NCBI GenBank assembly: GCA_037045685.1
Contig: JBAOII010000036.1
Span: forward strand, 1-64,000
Direction of reading: 5' to 3'
From: Competibacter_A sp037045685
GTDB taxonomy: Bacteria > Pseudomonadota > Gammaproteobacteria > Competibacterales > Competibacteraceae
DNA length: 64,000 nt
The notes under the pieces were generated by a model, which did no database searches, was not told the DNA's origin, and saw only the letters and a list, made by a program, of their open reading frames with translations. This document shows positions 17,146 through 26,180 of this stretch, in pieces. Position numbers and translations under genes: made by a program. Position 1 is the stretch's first letter, and each line of letters opens with the position of its first letter.

Positions 17146-19076
17146 ACATTCTGCGCACGGGCCTGTCGGCGCTTGTCTCTTCCCAGCGTGCCTTGGCCAC
17201 CACCAGCCACAACATCGCCAACGTCAACAAGCCCGGCTATTCCCGGCAGCGCGCCGAGCTGGGCAGCAATATCCCCTACTTCGCCGGCAGCGCGGGGCGG
17301 CCGATGTATATCGGTACCGGCGTTCACGTTCAATCCATCGCGCGGGTCTACGACGATTTCGCGACCCAGCAGGTGCGCGGCCACACCTCGAACGTCGGCC
17401 AGTCGGAAACCCTGGACGCCTGGATCAGCCAACTCGACGGCGTTCTCGGCGACGGCAAGACCGGCTTGGCGCCGGCGCTCGACCAGTTTTTCGCCGCCGC
17501 GCAGGATGTCGCCGACAGCCCGGCCTCGCTGCCGGCGCGGCAAGCCCTGCTCGGTCGGTCGGAAACGCTGACCGCCCGCTTTCAAGAGTTGGACAACCAG
17601 ATCAACGCCTTGCGTGAAGGGGTCAATCAAACCCTCGGCAACGCCGTCGGTGCCATCAACACGCTCGCGGAAGGGATCGCCAAGATCAACGAATCCATCG
17701 TGTTGTCCCAGGGCGGCAACGGCGGGACTTCTCCCGATTTGCTGGACCAGCGGGACCAGATGGTCGCCGATCTGGCCCGAAAAGTGCCGGTGAGCACGCT
17801 GGAACAATCGGATGGCACCTTGACCGTGTTCGTCGGCAACGGCCAGACCCTGGTGCAGGGTTACAAGACCTACGCGCTGGAAACGACCCGCTCGGCGTCC
17901 GATTCGCGCAAGCTGGATATCCGGTTCGCCCAGAACGATTCCGTCGTCACCGACTATCTGAGCGGGGGCGAAGTGGGCGGCCTGATCGCCTTCCAGAACC
18001 AAGTGCTCGATCCGGCCCAGAACAAGCTAGGGCTGATGGCGGTCGGCCTGGCGAAGACTTTCAACGACCAGCATCGACTGGGCATGGATTTCGACGGCCA
18101 GTTGGGCGGCGATTTTTTCGAGATCGGCGCCCCGTTCCCCGGCAATCCGCCCCCGAGCGACGTGGCTCAAGCCGCGCCGAACACCAACAACAGCGGCAAC
18201 GCGACCGTGACCTTCCAGATCGCCGATATCGGCGCTGTCCAGCCCAGCGATTACGAAGTGTTTCGCGGTAGCTCGGGTTACAGCGTGCGGCGACTGTCGG
18301 ACGACAGCATTGTCTACAGCGGTGCGTCGATGCCCGGCACGCCGGTGGACGGGTTGACGATCGGCATCGGTAGCGGCGCGATGAGCGTGGGCGACCGCTT
18401 TCTGGTCCAGCCGACCCAGCAGATGGCGAGAACTTTTCAGCTCGCCATCCAAGATCCTCGGGATATCGCCGCCGCCGCGCCGATCAAGACCTTGGCCGGA
18501 TCGAGCAATACCGGGACCGCCAAAATTTCGGCGGGCGAGGTGCCGAGCAATCAGAGTCCACCCCCCACGAATCCGCCCTTGCTCGATACGGTCAACATTC
18601 AATTTCCCAGCGCCAACCAATACACCATCAACGGTGGCGCACCCATCGCCTACACCAGCGGCGACAATATCGATTTCAACGGCTGGCGAGTCCAGATCAC
18701 CGGCACGCCGGCGGCGGGCGACACCTTCCAGGTCGCTTCCAACGCGGGCGGCGTCGGCGACAACCGCAACGCGCTCAAACTGGTCGATTTGCAGAGCAAG
18801 CAAACCTTGGTGAACGGCGCCAGCAGCGTCCAGGAGATGCACGGCGAAATGGTCGCCGAGGTCGGCACGCGGGGCAGCAACGCCCGTGCTACCCTGCAAG
18901 CGCAAACGGCTTTGCTGGAGCACGCCACCCAGGCGCGCGATGGGGTGTCCGGGGTCAACCTGGATGAGGAAGCGGCCAATCTGATGAAGTATCAGCAATC
19001 TTACGAGGCCGCCGCGAAAGTGATCCAGATCGGCGATTCGATCATTCAAACCTTGCTGGACGCGATCAGGAGATAA
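17139..19076 (+). CDS. flgK: Flagellar hook-associated protein 1 FlgK
   Basis: 645 residues; joins hook and filament. The N-terminal coiled region reads ILRTGLSALVSSQRALATTS and HNIANVNKPGYSRQRAEL (the flagellar rod/hook motif NIANVNxPGY). The C-terminal region ends ANLMKYQQSYEAAAKVIQI and ends with QTLLDAIRR, the matching terminal helix. The middle (about 330-560) is variable and Ser/Thr/Ala rich, with a repeated-looking pair of segments containing PSDYEVFRGSSGY and GDNIDFNGWRVQI. The latter is very like a segment in the neighbouring FlgL. Clean frame; the first gene of the well-corrected part of the contig. Confidence 0.96.
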   Translation: MVDILRTGLSALVSSQRALATTSHNIANVNKPGYSRQRAELGSNIPYFAGSAGRPMYIGTGVHVQSIARVYDDFATQQVRGHTSNVGQSETLDAWISQLDGVLGDGKTGLAPALDQFFAAAQDVADSPASLPARQALLGRSETLTARFQELDNQINALREGVNQTLGNAVGAINTLAEGIAKINESIVLSQGGNGGTSPDLLDQRDQMVADLARKVPVSTLEQSDGTLTVFVGNGQTLVQGYKTYALETTRSASDSRKLDIRFAQNDSVVTDYLSGGEVGGLIAFQNQVLDPAQNKLGLMAVGLAKTFNDQHRLGMDFDGQLGGDFFEIGAPFPGNPPPSDVAQAAPNTNNSGNATVTFQIADIGAVQPSDYEVFRGSSGYSVRRLSDDSIVYSGASMPGTPVDGLTIGIGSGAMSVGDRFLVQPTQQMARTFQLAIQDPRDIAAAAPIKTLAGSSNTGTAKISAGEVPSNQSPPPTNPPLLDTVNIQFPSANQYTINGGAPIAYTSGDNIDFNGWRVQITGTPAAGDTFQVASNAGGVGDNRNALKLVDLQSKQTLVNGASSVQEMHGEMVAEVGTRGSNARATLQAQTALLEHATQARDGVSGVNLDEEAANLMKYQQSYEAAAKVIQIGDSIIQTLLDAIRR

Positions 19077-19079
19077 ACC

Positions 19080-20291
19080 ATGCTGCGCATCGCCACTTCC
19101 CAGATTTACCAGCAAGGCGCCAAGGCCATCGGCGAGCGGCAGGTGGCGCTGGCCAAGGTGCAGCAGCAGATGGCGACCGGCCAGCGCCTGTTGGCCAACG
19201 CCGACGATCCGGTCGGCAGCGCGCGCCTGCTGAGCCTGAGCGAAGAACTCGGCCGGTACGACCAGTACCAGCGGAATATCGATCTGGCGAACGGCCGGCT
19301 GAATCTGGAGGACAGCACGCTGGGAGACGCCAGCGAATTGCTGCAACGGGCGCGGGAGCTGACCGTTCAAGCCAACAACGCGCCGCTGAACGGCAGCGAC
19401 CGGCGCGATATCGCCAAGGAAATCCGTCAGATCCACGATCAGATGTTCAGCGTGGCCAACACCCGCGACGGCAACGGCGAATATCTGTTTTCCGGCTTCC
19501 AGAGCCGAACCCAGCCGTTCGTGCTGGACGCGAACAATCAGGCCGTTTACCAGGGCGACCAAGGCCAACGGCTGGTCAAAGCCGGCCCCGCCCTGGATAT
19601 TCCGGTCGGCGATTCGGGCGACGAAGTGTTCCGGGGCGCGCTGAACGGCAACGGCAGTTTCCGGGTGGCGGCGTCTGCGGCCAATACCGGCAACGGGACC
19701 ATCGCGGTCGGCAGCGTCACCGATCCGGCCGCGTTCCAGAACCATTCCTACACGATCGCTTTCACGTCGGCGACGACCTTCACCGTCAACGATGATACGG
19801 CGGGCGCGGCGGTGCCTCCGGCGACTTGGAACTACAGCGACGGAGGGATCATCCAGTTCGCCGGCTTGCAGACCGCCATCGACGGCAGCCCGACCACCGG
19901 CGACACCTTCACGATTCAGCCCGCGACCCGGCAGGATTTGTTTGCGACGCTGGATGCGCTGGCGACCGCGCTGGAAACCGGCGGCGGCACGCCGGCGAAA
20001 GGGGCGCAACTCAATCAATCGCTCGCCAACGCCTTGGCCGATCTGGACCAGGGTCTCGATCATCTGACCGGGATGCGCGCCAAGCCCGGTTCGCGGCTGA
20101 ACGCCCTGCAAGAGCAGGAGTACACCAACGGCGATTTCACGACGCACCTCCAGCAGACCATCAACGATGTGGGCGGCCTGGACTACGCCGAGGCGGCCAC
20201 CCGGCTGAGCCAGGAAACCTTTGTCCTGCAAGTGGCCCAACAATCGTTTATCCGCATCCAGAGTCTTTCGCTGTTCAATTACATGGGATGA
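19080..20291 (+). CDS. flgL: Flagellar hook-associated protein 3 FlgL
   Basis: 403 residues, starting 3 bases after flgK. It begins MLRIATSQIYQQGAKAI and has QMATGQRLLANADDPVGSAR, the FlgL/flagellin N-terminal helix, and ends VLQVAQQSFIRIQSLSLFNY, the matching C-terminal helix. FlgL links FlgK to the flagellin filament. The domain between residues about 190 and 290 is beta-rich (YTIAFTSATTFTVNDD, GIIQFAGLQTAIDGSPTTGD) and shares its pattern with a segment of FlgK. No terminator is obvious after the stop. Confidence 0.95.
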   Translation: MLRIATSQIYQQGAKAIGERQVALAKVQQQMATGQRLLANADDPVGSARLLSLSEELGRYDQYQRNIDLANGRLNLEDSTLGDASELLQRARELTVQANNAPLNGSDRRDIAKEIRQIHDQMFSVANTRDGNGEYLFSGFQSRTQPFVLDANNQAVYQGDQGQRLVKAGPALDIPVGDSGDEVFRGALNGNGSFRVAASAANTGNGTIAVGSVTDPAAFQNHSYTIAFTSATTFTVNDDTAGAAVPPATWNYSDGGIIQFAGLQTAIDGSPTTGDTFTIQPATRQDLFATLDALATALETGGGTPAKGAQLNQSLANALADLDQGLDHLTGMRAKPGSRLNALQEQEYTNGDFTTHLQQTINDVGGLDYAEAATRLSQETFVLQVAQQSFIRIQSLSLFNYMG

Positions 20292-20677
20292 GCGACTGTT
20301 CCGTTCGCCGCACCCGACCATCGCCGGGCGCGGCGCGGCCACAGTTTTTTCCCGAACAGAGCTTCACTGCGTTGCTTTCCTCGCTATTCTCGCTTTAGCT
20401 GTTCGCTCTTTATCTCCCGCTCGCCAAAGACCTCTCGCCTCAAATCGGATCATCGCTCCAGTGTTCCATTTCGGTTGAAGCGTCGGAATTCTGGCAGAAT
20501 TCCCCGTGAAACAATCGGAGAAATAGAGCTTGGTAGACTAATAATTTGCTTATTTATTAATATTATATATATATTGGCCTGCAATGTGCTTTTCCGATTG
20601 TAGAACGGGCTTGGTTCGATTCGGCCAACCGTGCCGGAAACCGTATCATCATACCCAACCATCGAAGAGCGACGCGC
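20292..20677 (+). promoter_or_regulatory. Intergenic region with inverted repeat and likely promoter of the sugar island
   Basis: 386 bases without a convincing gene. A near-perfect palindrome, GGAATTCTG-G-CAGAATTCC, lies at 20485-20503 and could be an operator or a short hairpin. The next 80 bases are strikingly AT-rich in a GC-rich contig. TTGCTT at 20546-20551 and TATATA at 20568-20573 (16-base gap) form a plausible sigma-70 promoter about 100 bases before rfbF. No GG-N10-GC sigma-54 or GCCGATAA sigma-28 element is seen. The promoter call is inference from consensus matching. Confidence 0.45.
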
Positions 20678-21448
20678 ATGAAAGCCGTTATCCTGGCCGG
20701 CGGCCTCGGTACCCGTCTCAGCGAAGAAACCGTGCTCAAGCCCAAGCCGATGGTAGAAATCGGTGGTCGGCCGATCCTGTGGCACATCATGAAAATTTAC
20801 TCGGCCCACGGGATCAACGAGTTCGTAGTTTGTTGCGGATACAAGGGCTATTTGATCAAAGAGTATTTCGCCAATTACTTCCTGTACATGTCCGATGTGA
20901 CCTTCGACATGGCGAACAACCGGATGGAAGTGCATGTGAAGCACGCCGAGCCTTGGCGAGTCACGCTGGTCGATACTGGCCAAGAGACGATGACCGGTGG
21001 TCGCGTGCGCAGGATCAGGGACTATCTGGACAATCAAACTTTTTGCCTGACTTACGGCGATGGCGTATCCGATGTCGATATCGGAGCGCTGCTCGCTTTT
21101 CATCGGCGGCAGGAAACTCTGGTCACCGTGAGCGGCGTGCAGCCGAGCGGGCGTTACGGTGTGCTGGAAGTCGAGCAAGAGAGGGTCATGGCGTTCCAGG
21201 AAAAACCCACGGGCAACGGCATTTGGGTGAGCGGGGGATTTTTCGTCGTCGAACCTCGCGCGCTCGATTACATCGAGAGCGACGCCTCGATTTGGGAGCG
21301 CGAGCCGCTCGATCGCATCGCGGCGGAAGGTCAATTGGCCATTTTCAAGCACGGCGGATTTTGGGCCGCGATGGATACTTTGCGCGACAAATATCACCTC
21401 GAACAGCTTTGGGCGAACGGGCGGGCACCATGGAAAGTTTGGGATTGA
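20678..21448 (+). CDS. rfbF: Glucose-1-phosphate cytidylyltransferase
   Basis: 256 residues; makes CDP-glucose from CTP and glucose-1-phosphate, the first step to CDP-linked deoxysugars. The nucleotidyltransferase signature MKAVILAGGLGTRLSEET is followed by KPKPMVEIGGRPILWHIMK; YGDGVSDVDI holds a metal-binding Asp, and EKPTGNGIWVSGGFFV is typical. The length fits RfbF. It overlaps the next gene by 19 bases. First gene of the sugar island. Confidence 0.96.
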   Translation: MKAVILAGGLGTRLSEETVLKPKPMVEIGGRPILWHIMKIYSAHGINEFVVCCGYKGYLIKEYFANYFLYMSDVTFDMANNRMEVHVKHAEPWRVTLVDTGQETMTGGRVRRIRDYLDNQTFCLTYGDGVSDVDIGALLAFHRRQETLVTVSGVQPSGRYGVLEVEQERVMAFQEKPTGNGIWVSGGFFVVEPRALDYIESDASIWEREPLDRIAAEGQLAIFKHGGFWAAMDTLRDKYHLEQLWANGRAPWKVWD

Positions 21449-22563
21449 CGCCGGCGTTTTGGGCGGGGCGGCGAGTCCTGGTCACTGGGCATACCGGCTT
21501 CAAGGGCGGCTGGCTGTGCTTGTGGTTACAACACTTGGGCGCGGAGGTCACCGGCTACGCCCTGGAGCCACCGACTCAACCGAATCTGTTCGAAGCGGCG
21601 CGGGTCGGCGAGGGCATGCGCTCTGTCTTGGGTGATATCCGTGACTTCGATGCGTTTTGGTCGGCGGTGCGGGAGTATCAGCCCGAGATTATTTTCCACT
21701 TGGCCGCACAACCGCTGGTGTTGCCCGCTTACCGGCAACCGCTCGAGACCTACGCGATCAACGTGCTGGGCACGGTTCATCTGCTGGAGGCGGTGCGACG
21801 GACCGCTGGCGTTCGCGCTGTGGTGAACGTCACCAGCGATAAATGCTACGAAAATCGGGAATGGGTGGCCGGCTATCGAGAAGACGAGCCGATGGGTGGT
21901 TACGACCCCTACAGCAGCAGCAAGGGTTGCGCGGAACTGGTGACAGCCGCCTATCGCCGCTCCTTTTTCAATCGGGCATCGGATCGGGCTGGCGTAGCCT
22001 TGGCCTCGGCGCGGGCCGGCAATGTGATTGGTGGGGGGGATTGGGCGGAAGACCGTTTGATACCCGATGCGATTCGTTCTTTTCGCGCCGGTCGGCCGGT
22101 CACGCTCCGCCGCCCGGACGCCGTTCGACCCTGGCAGCATGTGCTGGAGCCGTTGAGCGGCTATCTGAGGTTGGCGGAACGGCTCTGGCGGGATGGAGCC
22201 GCTTATGCCGAAGGCTGGAACTTCGGGCCGCTAGATGAAGATGCCCACCCGGTCGATTGGCTGGTCGAGAGATTGACGGTGCTGTGGGGCGAAGGGGCGT
22301 CTTGGATTCGGGATGAAACCCCCCATCCGCACGAGGCGCGCTATTTGAAGCTGAATTGCGCCAAAGCGGCGGCCAAGCTGGATTGGCGGCCGCGCTGGTC
22401 GCTCGACCGCGCGCTGGCTGAAACCGTGGCCTGGTATCGCGCCGCTTACGCTAAAGCGGACATGCGAGCGTTTACTCTGGCGCAAATCGCCCGATACCGA
22501 GGCGGGGAAGTGCGTGAAGCCATGCTGGACGCATGCGCCCTCTCTCTCGCCGAGACTCTCTAG
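21430..22563 (+). CDS. rfbG: CDP-glucose 4,6-dehydratase
   Basis: 377 residues from the ATG at 21430 (MESLGLTPAFWAGRRVLVTG), inside the end of rfbF. An SDR-fold enzyme that converts CDP-glucose to CDP-4-keto-6-deoxyglucose. It shows the NAD loop VTGHTGFKGGWL, the catalytic Thr in NVTSDKCYEN, YxxxK in YDPYSSSKGCAELV, and RAGNVIGGGDWAEDRLIPD, which is characteristic of RfbG. It is followed by rfbH after 17 bases. Confidence 0.96.
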   Translation: MESLGLTPAFWAGRRVLVTGHTGFKGGWLCLWLQHLGAEVTGYALEPPTQPNLFEAARVGEGMRSVLGDIRDFDAFWSAVREYQPEIIFHLAAQPLVLPAYRQPLETYAINVLGTVHLLEAVRRTAGVRAVVNVTSDKCYENREWVAGYREDEPMGGYDPYSSSKGCAELVTAAYRRSFFNRASDRAGVALASARAGNVIGGGDWAEDRLIPDAIRSFRAGRPVTLRRPDAVRPWQHVLEPLSGYLRLAERLWRDGAAYAEGWNFGPLDEDAHPVDWLVERLTVLWGEGASWIRDETPHPHEARYLKLNCAKAAAKLDWRPRWSLDRALAETVAWYRAAYAKADMRAFTLAQIARYRGGEVREAMLDACALSLAETL

Positions 22564-22580
22564 CTTTGGAATGCGGCCCC

Positions 22581-23909
22581 ATGACCGATCACTGCCCGAG
22601 CGAAACGGATTTGCGCCGCCGGATTTTGGCTTTGGTTGCCGAGTACGCCGAGCGCTTCATGCGACCCGCGCCGTTCGAGAGCGGCGTCACTCCCATTCCG
22701 CCATCCGGCAAGGTGATCGGTGCGCGAGAACTGGAGTGCATGGTCGAGGCATCGCTGGATGGTTGGCTGACCACCGGTCGTTTCAACGCCGCGTTCGAGC
22801 AAAAGCTAGGCGAGTTTCTCGGGTTGCCCCACGTTCTGACGGTCAACTCTGGCTCGTCCGCGAATTTGGTGGCGGTGTCGGCCCTGTGCTCACCGTTACT
22901 CGGCGAACGAGCGTTGCGGCCGGGCGACGAGGTCATCACGGTCGCGGCGGGTTTTCCGACCACCGTCAATCCTCTGCTGGTCAATCGGTTGACGCCAGTG
23001 TTCGCGGATATCGAGATCGGTACTTACAACGTCGATGTCGCCCGCCTCGAAGCCGCCATCGGGCCGCGCACCCGCGCGATCGTGCTGGCGCACACGCTGG
23101 GCAATCCGTTCGATCTCGACACCGTGACGCGGCTGGCGCGCGAGCGCGGATTGTGGTTGGTGGAGGATTGTTGCGATGCGCTCGGCTCGACTTGGCGGGG
23201 CCAGCGGGTCGGCACTTTCGGCGATATCGGCACGCTCAGCTTCTATCCGGCCCATCATATCACCATGGGCGAGGGCGGCGCCGTTTTTACCCGCAATCCG
23301 CTTTTGGCGCGGGTCATGGCTTCTATCCGTGACTGGGGGCGCGATTGCTGGTGCGAGCCTGGCCGCGACAACACCTGCGGTCGTCGCTTCGATTGGCGGC
23401 TGGGGGATTTGCCGGCAGGTTACGATCACAAGTACGTTTACTCGCACTTGGGCTACAACCTGAAAATCACCGATATGCAGGCCGCTTGCGGGTTGGCGCA
23501 ACTGGAGCGTCTGCCGGAATTCATCGCGGCGCGCCGGCGCAATTTTCGGTTTTTGCGAGAGCGATTGGCCGAGTTGGGCGAGTTTCTGATCTTGCCCGAG
23601 GCCACGTCGGGCAGCGATCCTTGCTGGTTTGGGTTCCCCTTGACGCTGCGGGAGGGCGCTGGAGTAGAGCGAGTCGAGCTGCTGCGCTATCTGGAGCAGT
23701 GTCGGATCGGTACGCGATTGCTGTTCGCCGGCAATCTGTTGCGGCAGCCGTATTTTCGAGACCGGGATTATCGGGTTCAAGACGATCTCGGCAATACCGA
23801 TCAGGTTATGCGCAACACGTTCTGGATCGGTTTGTATCCTGGCTTGGGTGAGAACGCACTGGGTTATGCGGCGGAAAAAATGGGGCAATTTTTTGGAGTC
23901 GGATTTTAG
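22581..23909 (+). CDS. rfbH: CDP-4-keto-6-deoxyglucose 3-dehydrase (E1)
   Basis: 442 residues from the ATG at 22581 (an ATG at 22533 is also in frame). A PMP- and [2Fe-2S]-dependent enzyme that removes the C3 oxygen from the CDP sugar, working with a reductase. The fold is that of an aminotransferase, but the usual PLP lysine is replaced by histidine in SFYPAHHITMGEGGAV, the mark of E1 enzymes. The cysteine group RDCWCEPGRDNTCGRRF should bind the iron-sulfur cluster. VNSGSSANLVAVSAL and AAGFPTTVNPLL are family motifs. The stop shares its last base with the next start. Confidence 0.96.
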   Translation: MTDHCPSETDLRRRILALVAEYAERFMRPAPFESGVTPIPPSGKVIGARELECMVEASLDGWLTTGRFNAAFEQKLGEFLGLPHVLTVNSGSSANLVAVSALCSPLLGERALRPGDEVITVAAGFPTTVNPLLVNRLTPVFADIEIGTYNVDVARLEAAIGPRTRAIVLAHTLGNPFDLDTVTRLARERGLWLVEDCCDALGSTWRGQRVGTFGDIGTLSFYPAHHITMGEGGAVFTRNPLLARVMASIRDWGRDCWCEPGRDNTCGRRFDWRLGDLPAGYDHKYVYSHLGYNLKITDMQAACGLAQLERLPEFIAARRRNFRFLRERLAELGEFLILPEATSGSDPCWFGFPLTLREGAGVERVELLRYLEQCRIGTRLLFAGNLLRQPYFRDRDYRVQDDLGNTDQVMRNTFWIGLYPGLGENALGYAAEKMGQFFGVGF

Positions 23910-24511
23910 TGGTCGCTTCTTCGCGGTATACCGAGACCGGAGCCGATCAAGCGCTATTCGAATCGCGGGCTACCTCGATTCCGGGTTGCTTCGAGATTCT
24001 GCCGAGAATCCGGCACGATGCGCGTGGCCGATTCGTCAAAGTGTTTCATGTCGATTTTTTTGGGGCCAATCGGCTACAGACACGCTATGCGGAGGAGTAT
24101 TACTCCAAATCGGTGCGCGGCGTCATTCGCGGCCTACACTTTCAAGCGCCTCCCATGGGCCACGCCAAGCTCGTGTATTGCGTCGAAGGCCGGGTGCAGG
24201 ATGTCGCGCTCGATTTGCGAAGAGGCTCCCCGAGCTATGGGAACTACGAGCTGTTTGAATTGAGCGCCGAGGGAGCGAACATGGCATACCTGCCCGAAGG
24301 GGTCGCCCACGGTTTTTGCGTGCTGAGCGATACCGCCACGCTCGTTTACAAGGTTTCGACCGTCTATTCGGCCGAGCACGATGCCGGTCTACTGTGGAGT
24401 TCCGCCAATATCCCTTGGCTGGTGGATGATCCGATCGTGTCGGCGCGGGATCGCGCGCATCCGCCGTTCATCGATTTTGTCAGCCCTTTCGTTTACCGGG
24501 ACGAGCGATGA
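23909..24511 (+). CDS. RmlC-type sugar epimerase
   Basis: 200 residues from a GTG at 23909 that overlaps the rfbH stop by one base. A cupin of the dTDP-4-dehydrorhamnose 3,5-epimerase family: RIRHDARGRFVKVF, RGVIRGLHFQAPPMGHAKLV with the catalytic His in GLHFQ, then DVALDLRRGSPSYG, YLPEGVAHGF and KVSTVYSAEHD. In the ascarylose pathway an RmlC-like enzyme epimerises C5 of the CDP-3,6-dideoxy-4-keto sugar, and this gene has the same neighbours (RfbF, G, H and an SDR). So a CDP-dideoxyhexose epimerase is likelier than rhamnose synthesis, since no other rml gene is present. Confidence 0.85.
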   Translation: MVASSRYTETGADQALFESRATSIPGCFEILPRIRHDARGRFVKVFHVDFFGANRLQTRYAEEYYSKSVRGVIRGLHFQAPPMGHAKLVYCVEGRVQDVALDLRRGSPSYGNYELFELSAEGANMAYLPEGVAHGFCVLSDTATLVYKVSTVYSAEHDAGLLWSSANIPWLVDDPIVSARDRAHPPFIDFVSPFVYRDER

Positions 24512-25416
24512 AGGTTTTGGTCACAGGCGCTTCGGGCTTTCTCGGCTCGCGCTTGGTTCGCCGATTGTTGGAGGAAAGACATGAGGTTGCTTGCCTGTCG
24601 CGGGCGAGTTCGGCCCATAAAAGCGAGTGCTTCGCGCTGCCACGGTGGACGGCGGGAGAGGATGGTTCCGGTTTCCGGGAGGCGCTAGAGGGTTTCCGGC
24701 CGGAAGTCGTCGCGCATCTGGCGGCGCATTATGTGGCCGAACACGGCTACAAGGATGTCGGCTCTTTGGTGCGCTCAAACGTTTTGTTTGGCGCCTACCT
24801 GCTGGATGCCATGCGGGAGGTCGGCTGCGATGCCTTGGTTTATGCCGGAACTTCGTGGCAACACTATCGGGATCGGGAATACTGTCCGGTCAATCTGTAT
24901 GCCGCGACCAAGCAAGCGTTCTCGACTTTGGCCGACTATTATCGCGACGCGGCTGGATTGCGGTTGCTGGAGCTGCATCTCTACGACAGCTACGGCGCGG
25001 ATGACCCGCGAAAAAAATTGATCAATCTGCTCAAGTTTTCCGCCGGGTCCGCCGATAAATTAGCGATGTCGGCGGGCGATCAGCGGCTTCATTTAGTGCA
25101 TGTCGACGACGTGTCGCGGGGGGTCGCGCTGGCGTGCCAGCGAGTCCTGGAGTGGGCACCGGGCGAAAGGAATATTTATCGGTTGCCTTCGCAAAAAGCG
25201 GTCAGCTTGAGAGAGCTTATCGCGGCATTTAATGCGGTTAACCCTAAATGTCCGGTAAAGGTCATTTGGGGTAAGCGGGATTATCGGGAGCGAGAAGTTT
25301 TTCAACCATGGGAAAAAGCGAACATTTTACCTGGGTGGCAGCCGGCGATACCCCTTTTAGAAGGCCTGAAGATGGTTTGCCGAGATTCGGTAGAATTTGA
25401 GGTGGGTATAAAGTAA
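24508..25416 (+). CDS. SDR-family CDP-dideoxyhexose reductase or epimerase
   Basis: 302 residues, overlapping the epimerase by four bases. An extended SDR enzyme: MKVLVTGASGFLGSRLVRRL is the NAD(P) loop, VAHLAAHYVAEHGY follows, catalytic Ser/Thr is in YAGTSWQHY, and NLYAATKQAFSTL is the YxxxK pair. LHLYDSYGADDPRKKLI and QRLHLVHVDDVSRGVALA are like RfbJ/RfbS/AscF, which reduce the 4-keto group to finish CDP-abequose, paratose or ascarylose. This is the natural last enzyme of the pathway here; the exact sugar cannot be fixed. Confidence 0.85.
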   Translation: MKVLVTGASGFLGSRLVRRLLEERHEVACLSRASSAHKSECFALPRWTAGEDGSGFREALEGFRPEVVAHLAAHYVAEHGYKDVGSLVRSNVLFGAYLLDAMREVGCDALVYAGTSWQHYRDREYCPVNLYAATKQAFSTLADYYRDAAGLRLLELHLYDSYGADDPRKKLINLLKFSAGSADKLAMSAGDQRLHLVHVDDVSRGVALACQRVLEWAPGERNIYRLPSQKAVSLRELIAAFNAVNPKCPVKVIWGKRDYREREVFQPWEKANILPGWQPAIPLLEGLKMVCRDSVEFEVGIK

Positions 25417-25421
25417 GTATT

Positions 25422-26165
25422 ATGGATAAGAAATATATAAATAATAATAACCTCGTGTATGACCTTGGCATGCATAATGGCGATGATACCGATTATTATT
25501 TACACAAAGGATATCGGGTAATCGCAGTAGATCCAAATCCTGATTTTATAAAAAAAGCGTTGATTAGATTTCATGAATTTATTGAAAAAGGGCAACTTGT
25601 ATTAATAGAAAGCGCAATTTGGGAGTCAGAGAGTACACGAGTATTTTATATAAGTCCAAATTTTCCACATCTGGCGAGTCTCCATAAAAATTGGGCAGCA
25701 CGTGAAGATGTTAATTTAACTGAAATCGAAGTATGCTGTTTGCCAATAGAGCATTTATTTGCACTTTATGGGGTGCCGATGTATTTAAAAATAGATATAG
25801 AAGGGTCTGATGAATTAGTTCTCGATCAATTGGCAATGCTCCGCTATCTGCCGTGTTATTTGAGTGTAGAAGACTGCCGTTTTGGGTTCCGTTACCTGGA
25901 AAAATTGATGGCCTTAGGCTATAGCAGCTTTAAGCTCGTAAACCAAAAACATATCGCTGATTCGATCGATACGACCATCGGTTATCGGTTTTCGGCGCAT
26001 GCTTCTGGGCCGATGAGCGAAGATGCTCCCGGGTCGTGGATTCCGGCCTGCGACATTGTCCAACACTATTCGGAGACCGTGCGCACGGTCGGCGGGCAGC
26101 GCCTGTCTCCGTTCGATACATGGTGGGATATCCATTGCCGGGGTCCGGCGGAGTTCCGTATCTGA
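25422..26165 (+). CDS. FkbM-type methyltransferase
   Basis: 247 residues, starting 5 bases after the SDR gene. The N-terminal SAM-binding region reads LVYDLGMHNGDDTDYYLHKG and VIAVDPNPDFIKKAL; LKIDIEGSDELVLDQLAM is the FkbM motif. FkbM relatives methylate sugar or polyketide hydroxyls. The first 450 bases are much more AT-rich than the genes before them, and the last 200 return to GC-rich, so the gene looks partly acquired. It probably decorates the sugar made by the genes just upstream. Confidence 0.8.
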   Translation: MDKKYINNNNLVYDLGMHNGDDTDYYLHKGYRVIAVDPNPDFIKKALIRFHEFIEKGQLVLIESAIWESESTRVFYISPNFPHLASLHKNWAAREDVNLTEIEVCCLPIEHLFALYGVPMYLKIDIEGSDELVLDQLAMLRYLPCYLSVEDCRFGFRYLEKLMALGYSSFKLVNQKHIADSIDTTIGYRFSAHASGPMSEDAPGSWIPACDIVQHYSETVRTVGGQRLSPFDTWWDIHCRGPAEFRI

Positions 26166-26180
26166 AAGGGGTCTGCGGTT

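Noticed and set aside
18027..20342. 771-codon minus-strand open frame opposite flgK and flgL
   Set aside because: Same reason: antisense shadow in GC-rich sequence.
23909..24511. Rhamnose pathway gene (rmlC)
   Set aside because: No rmlA, rmlB or rmlD is nearby, while a full CDP-sugar set is.
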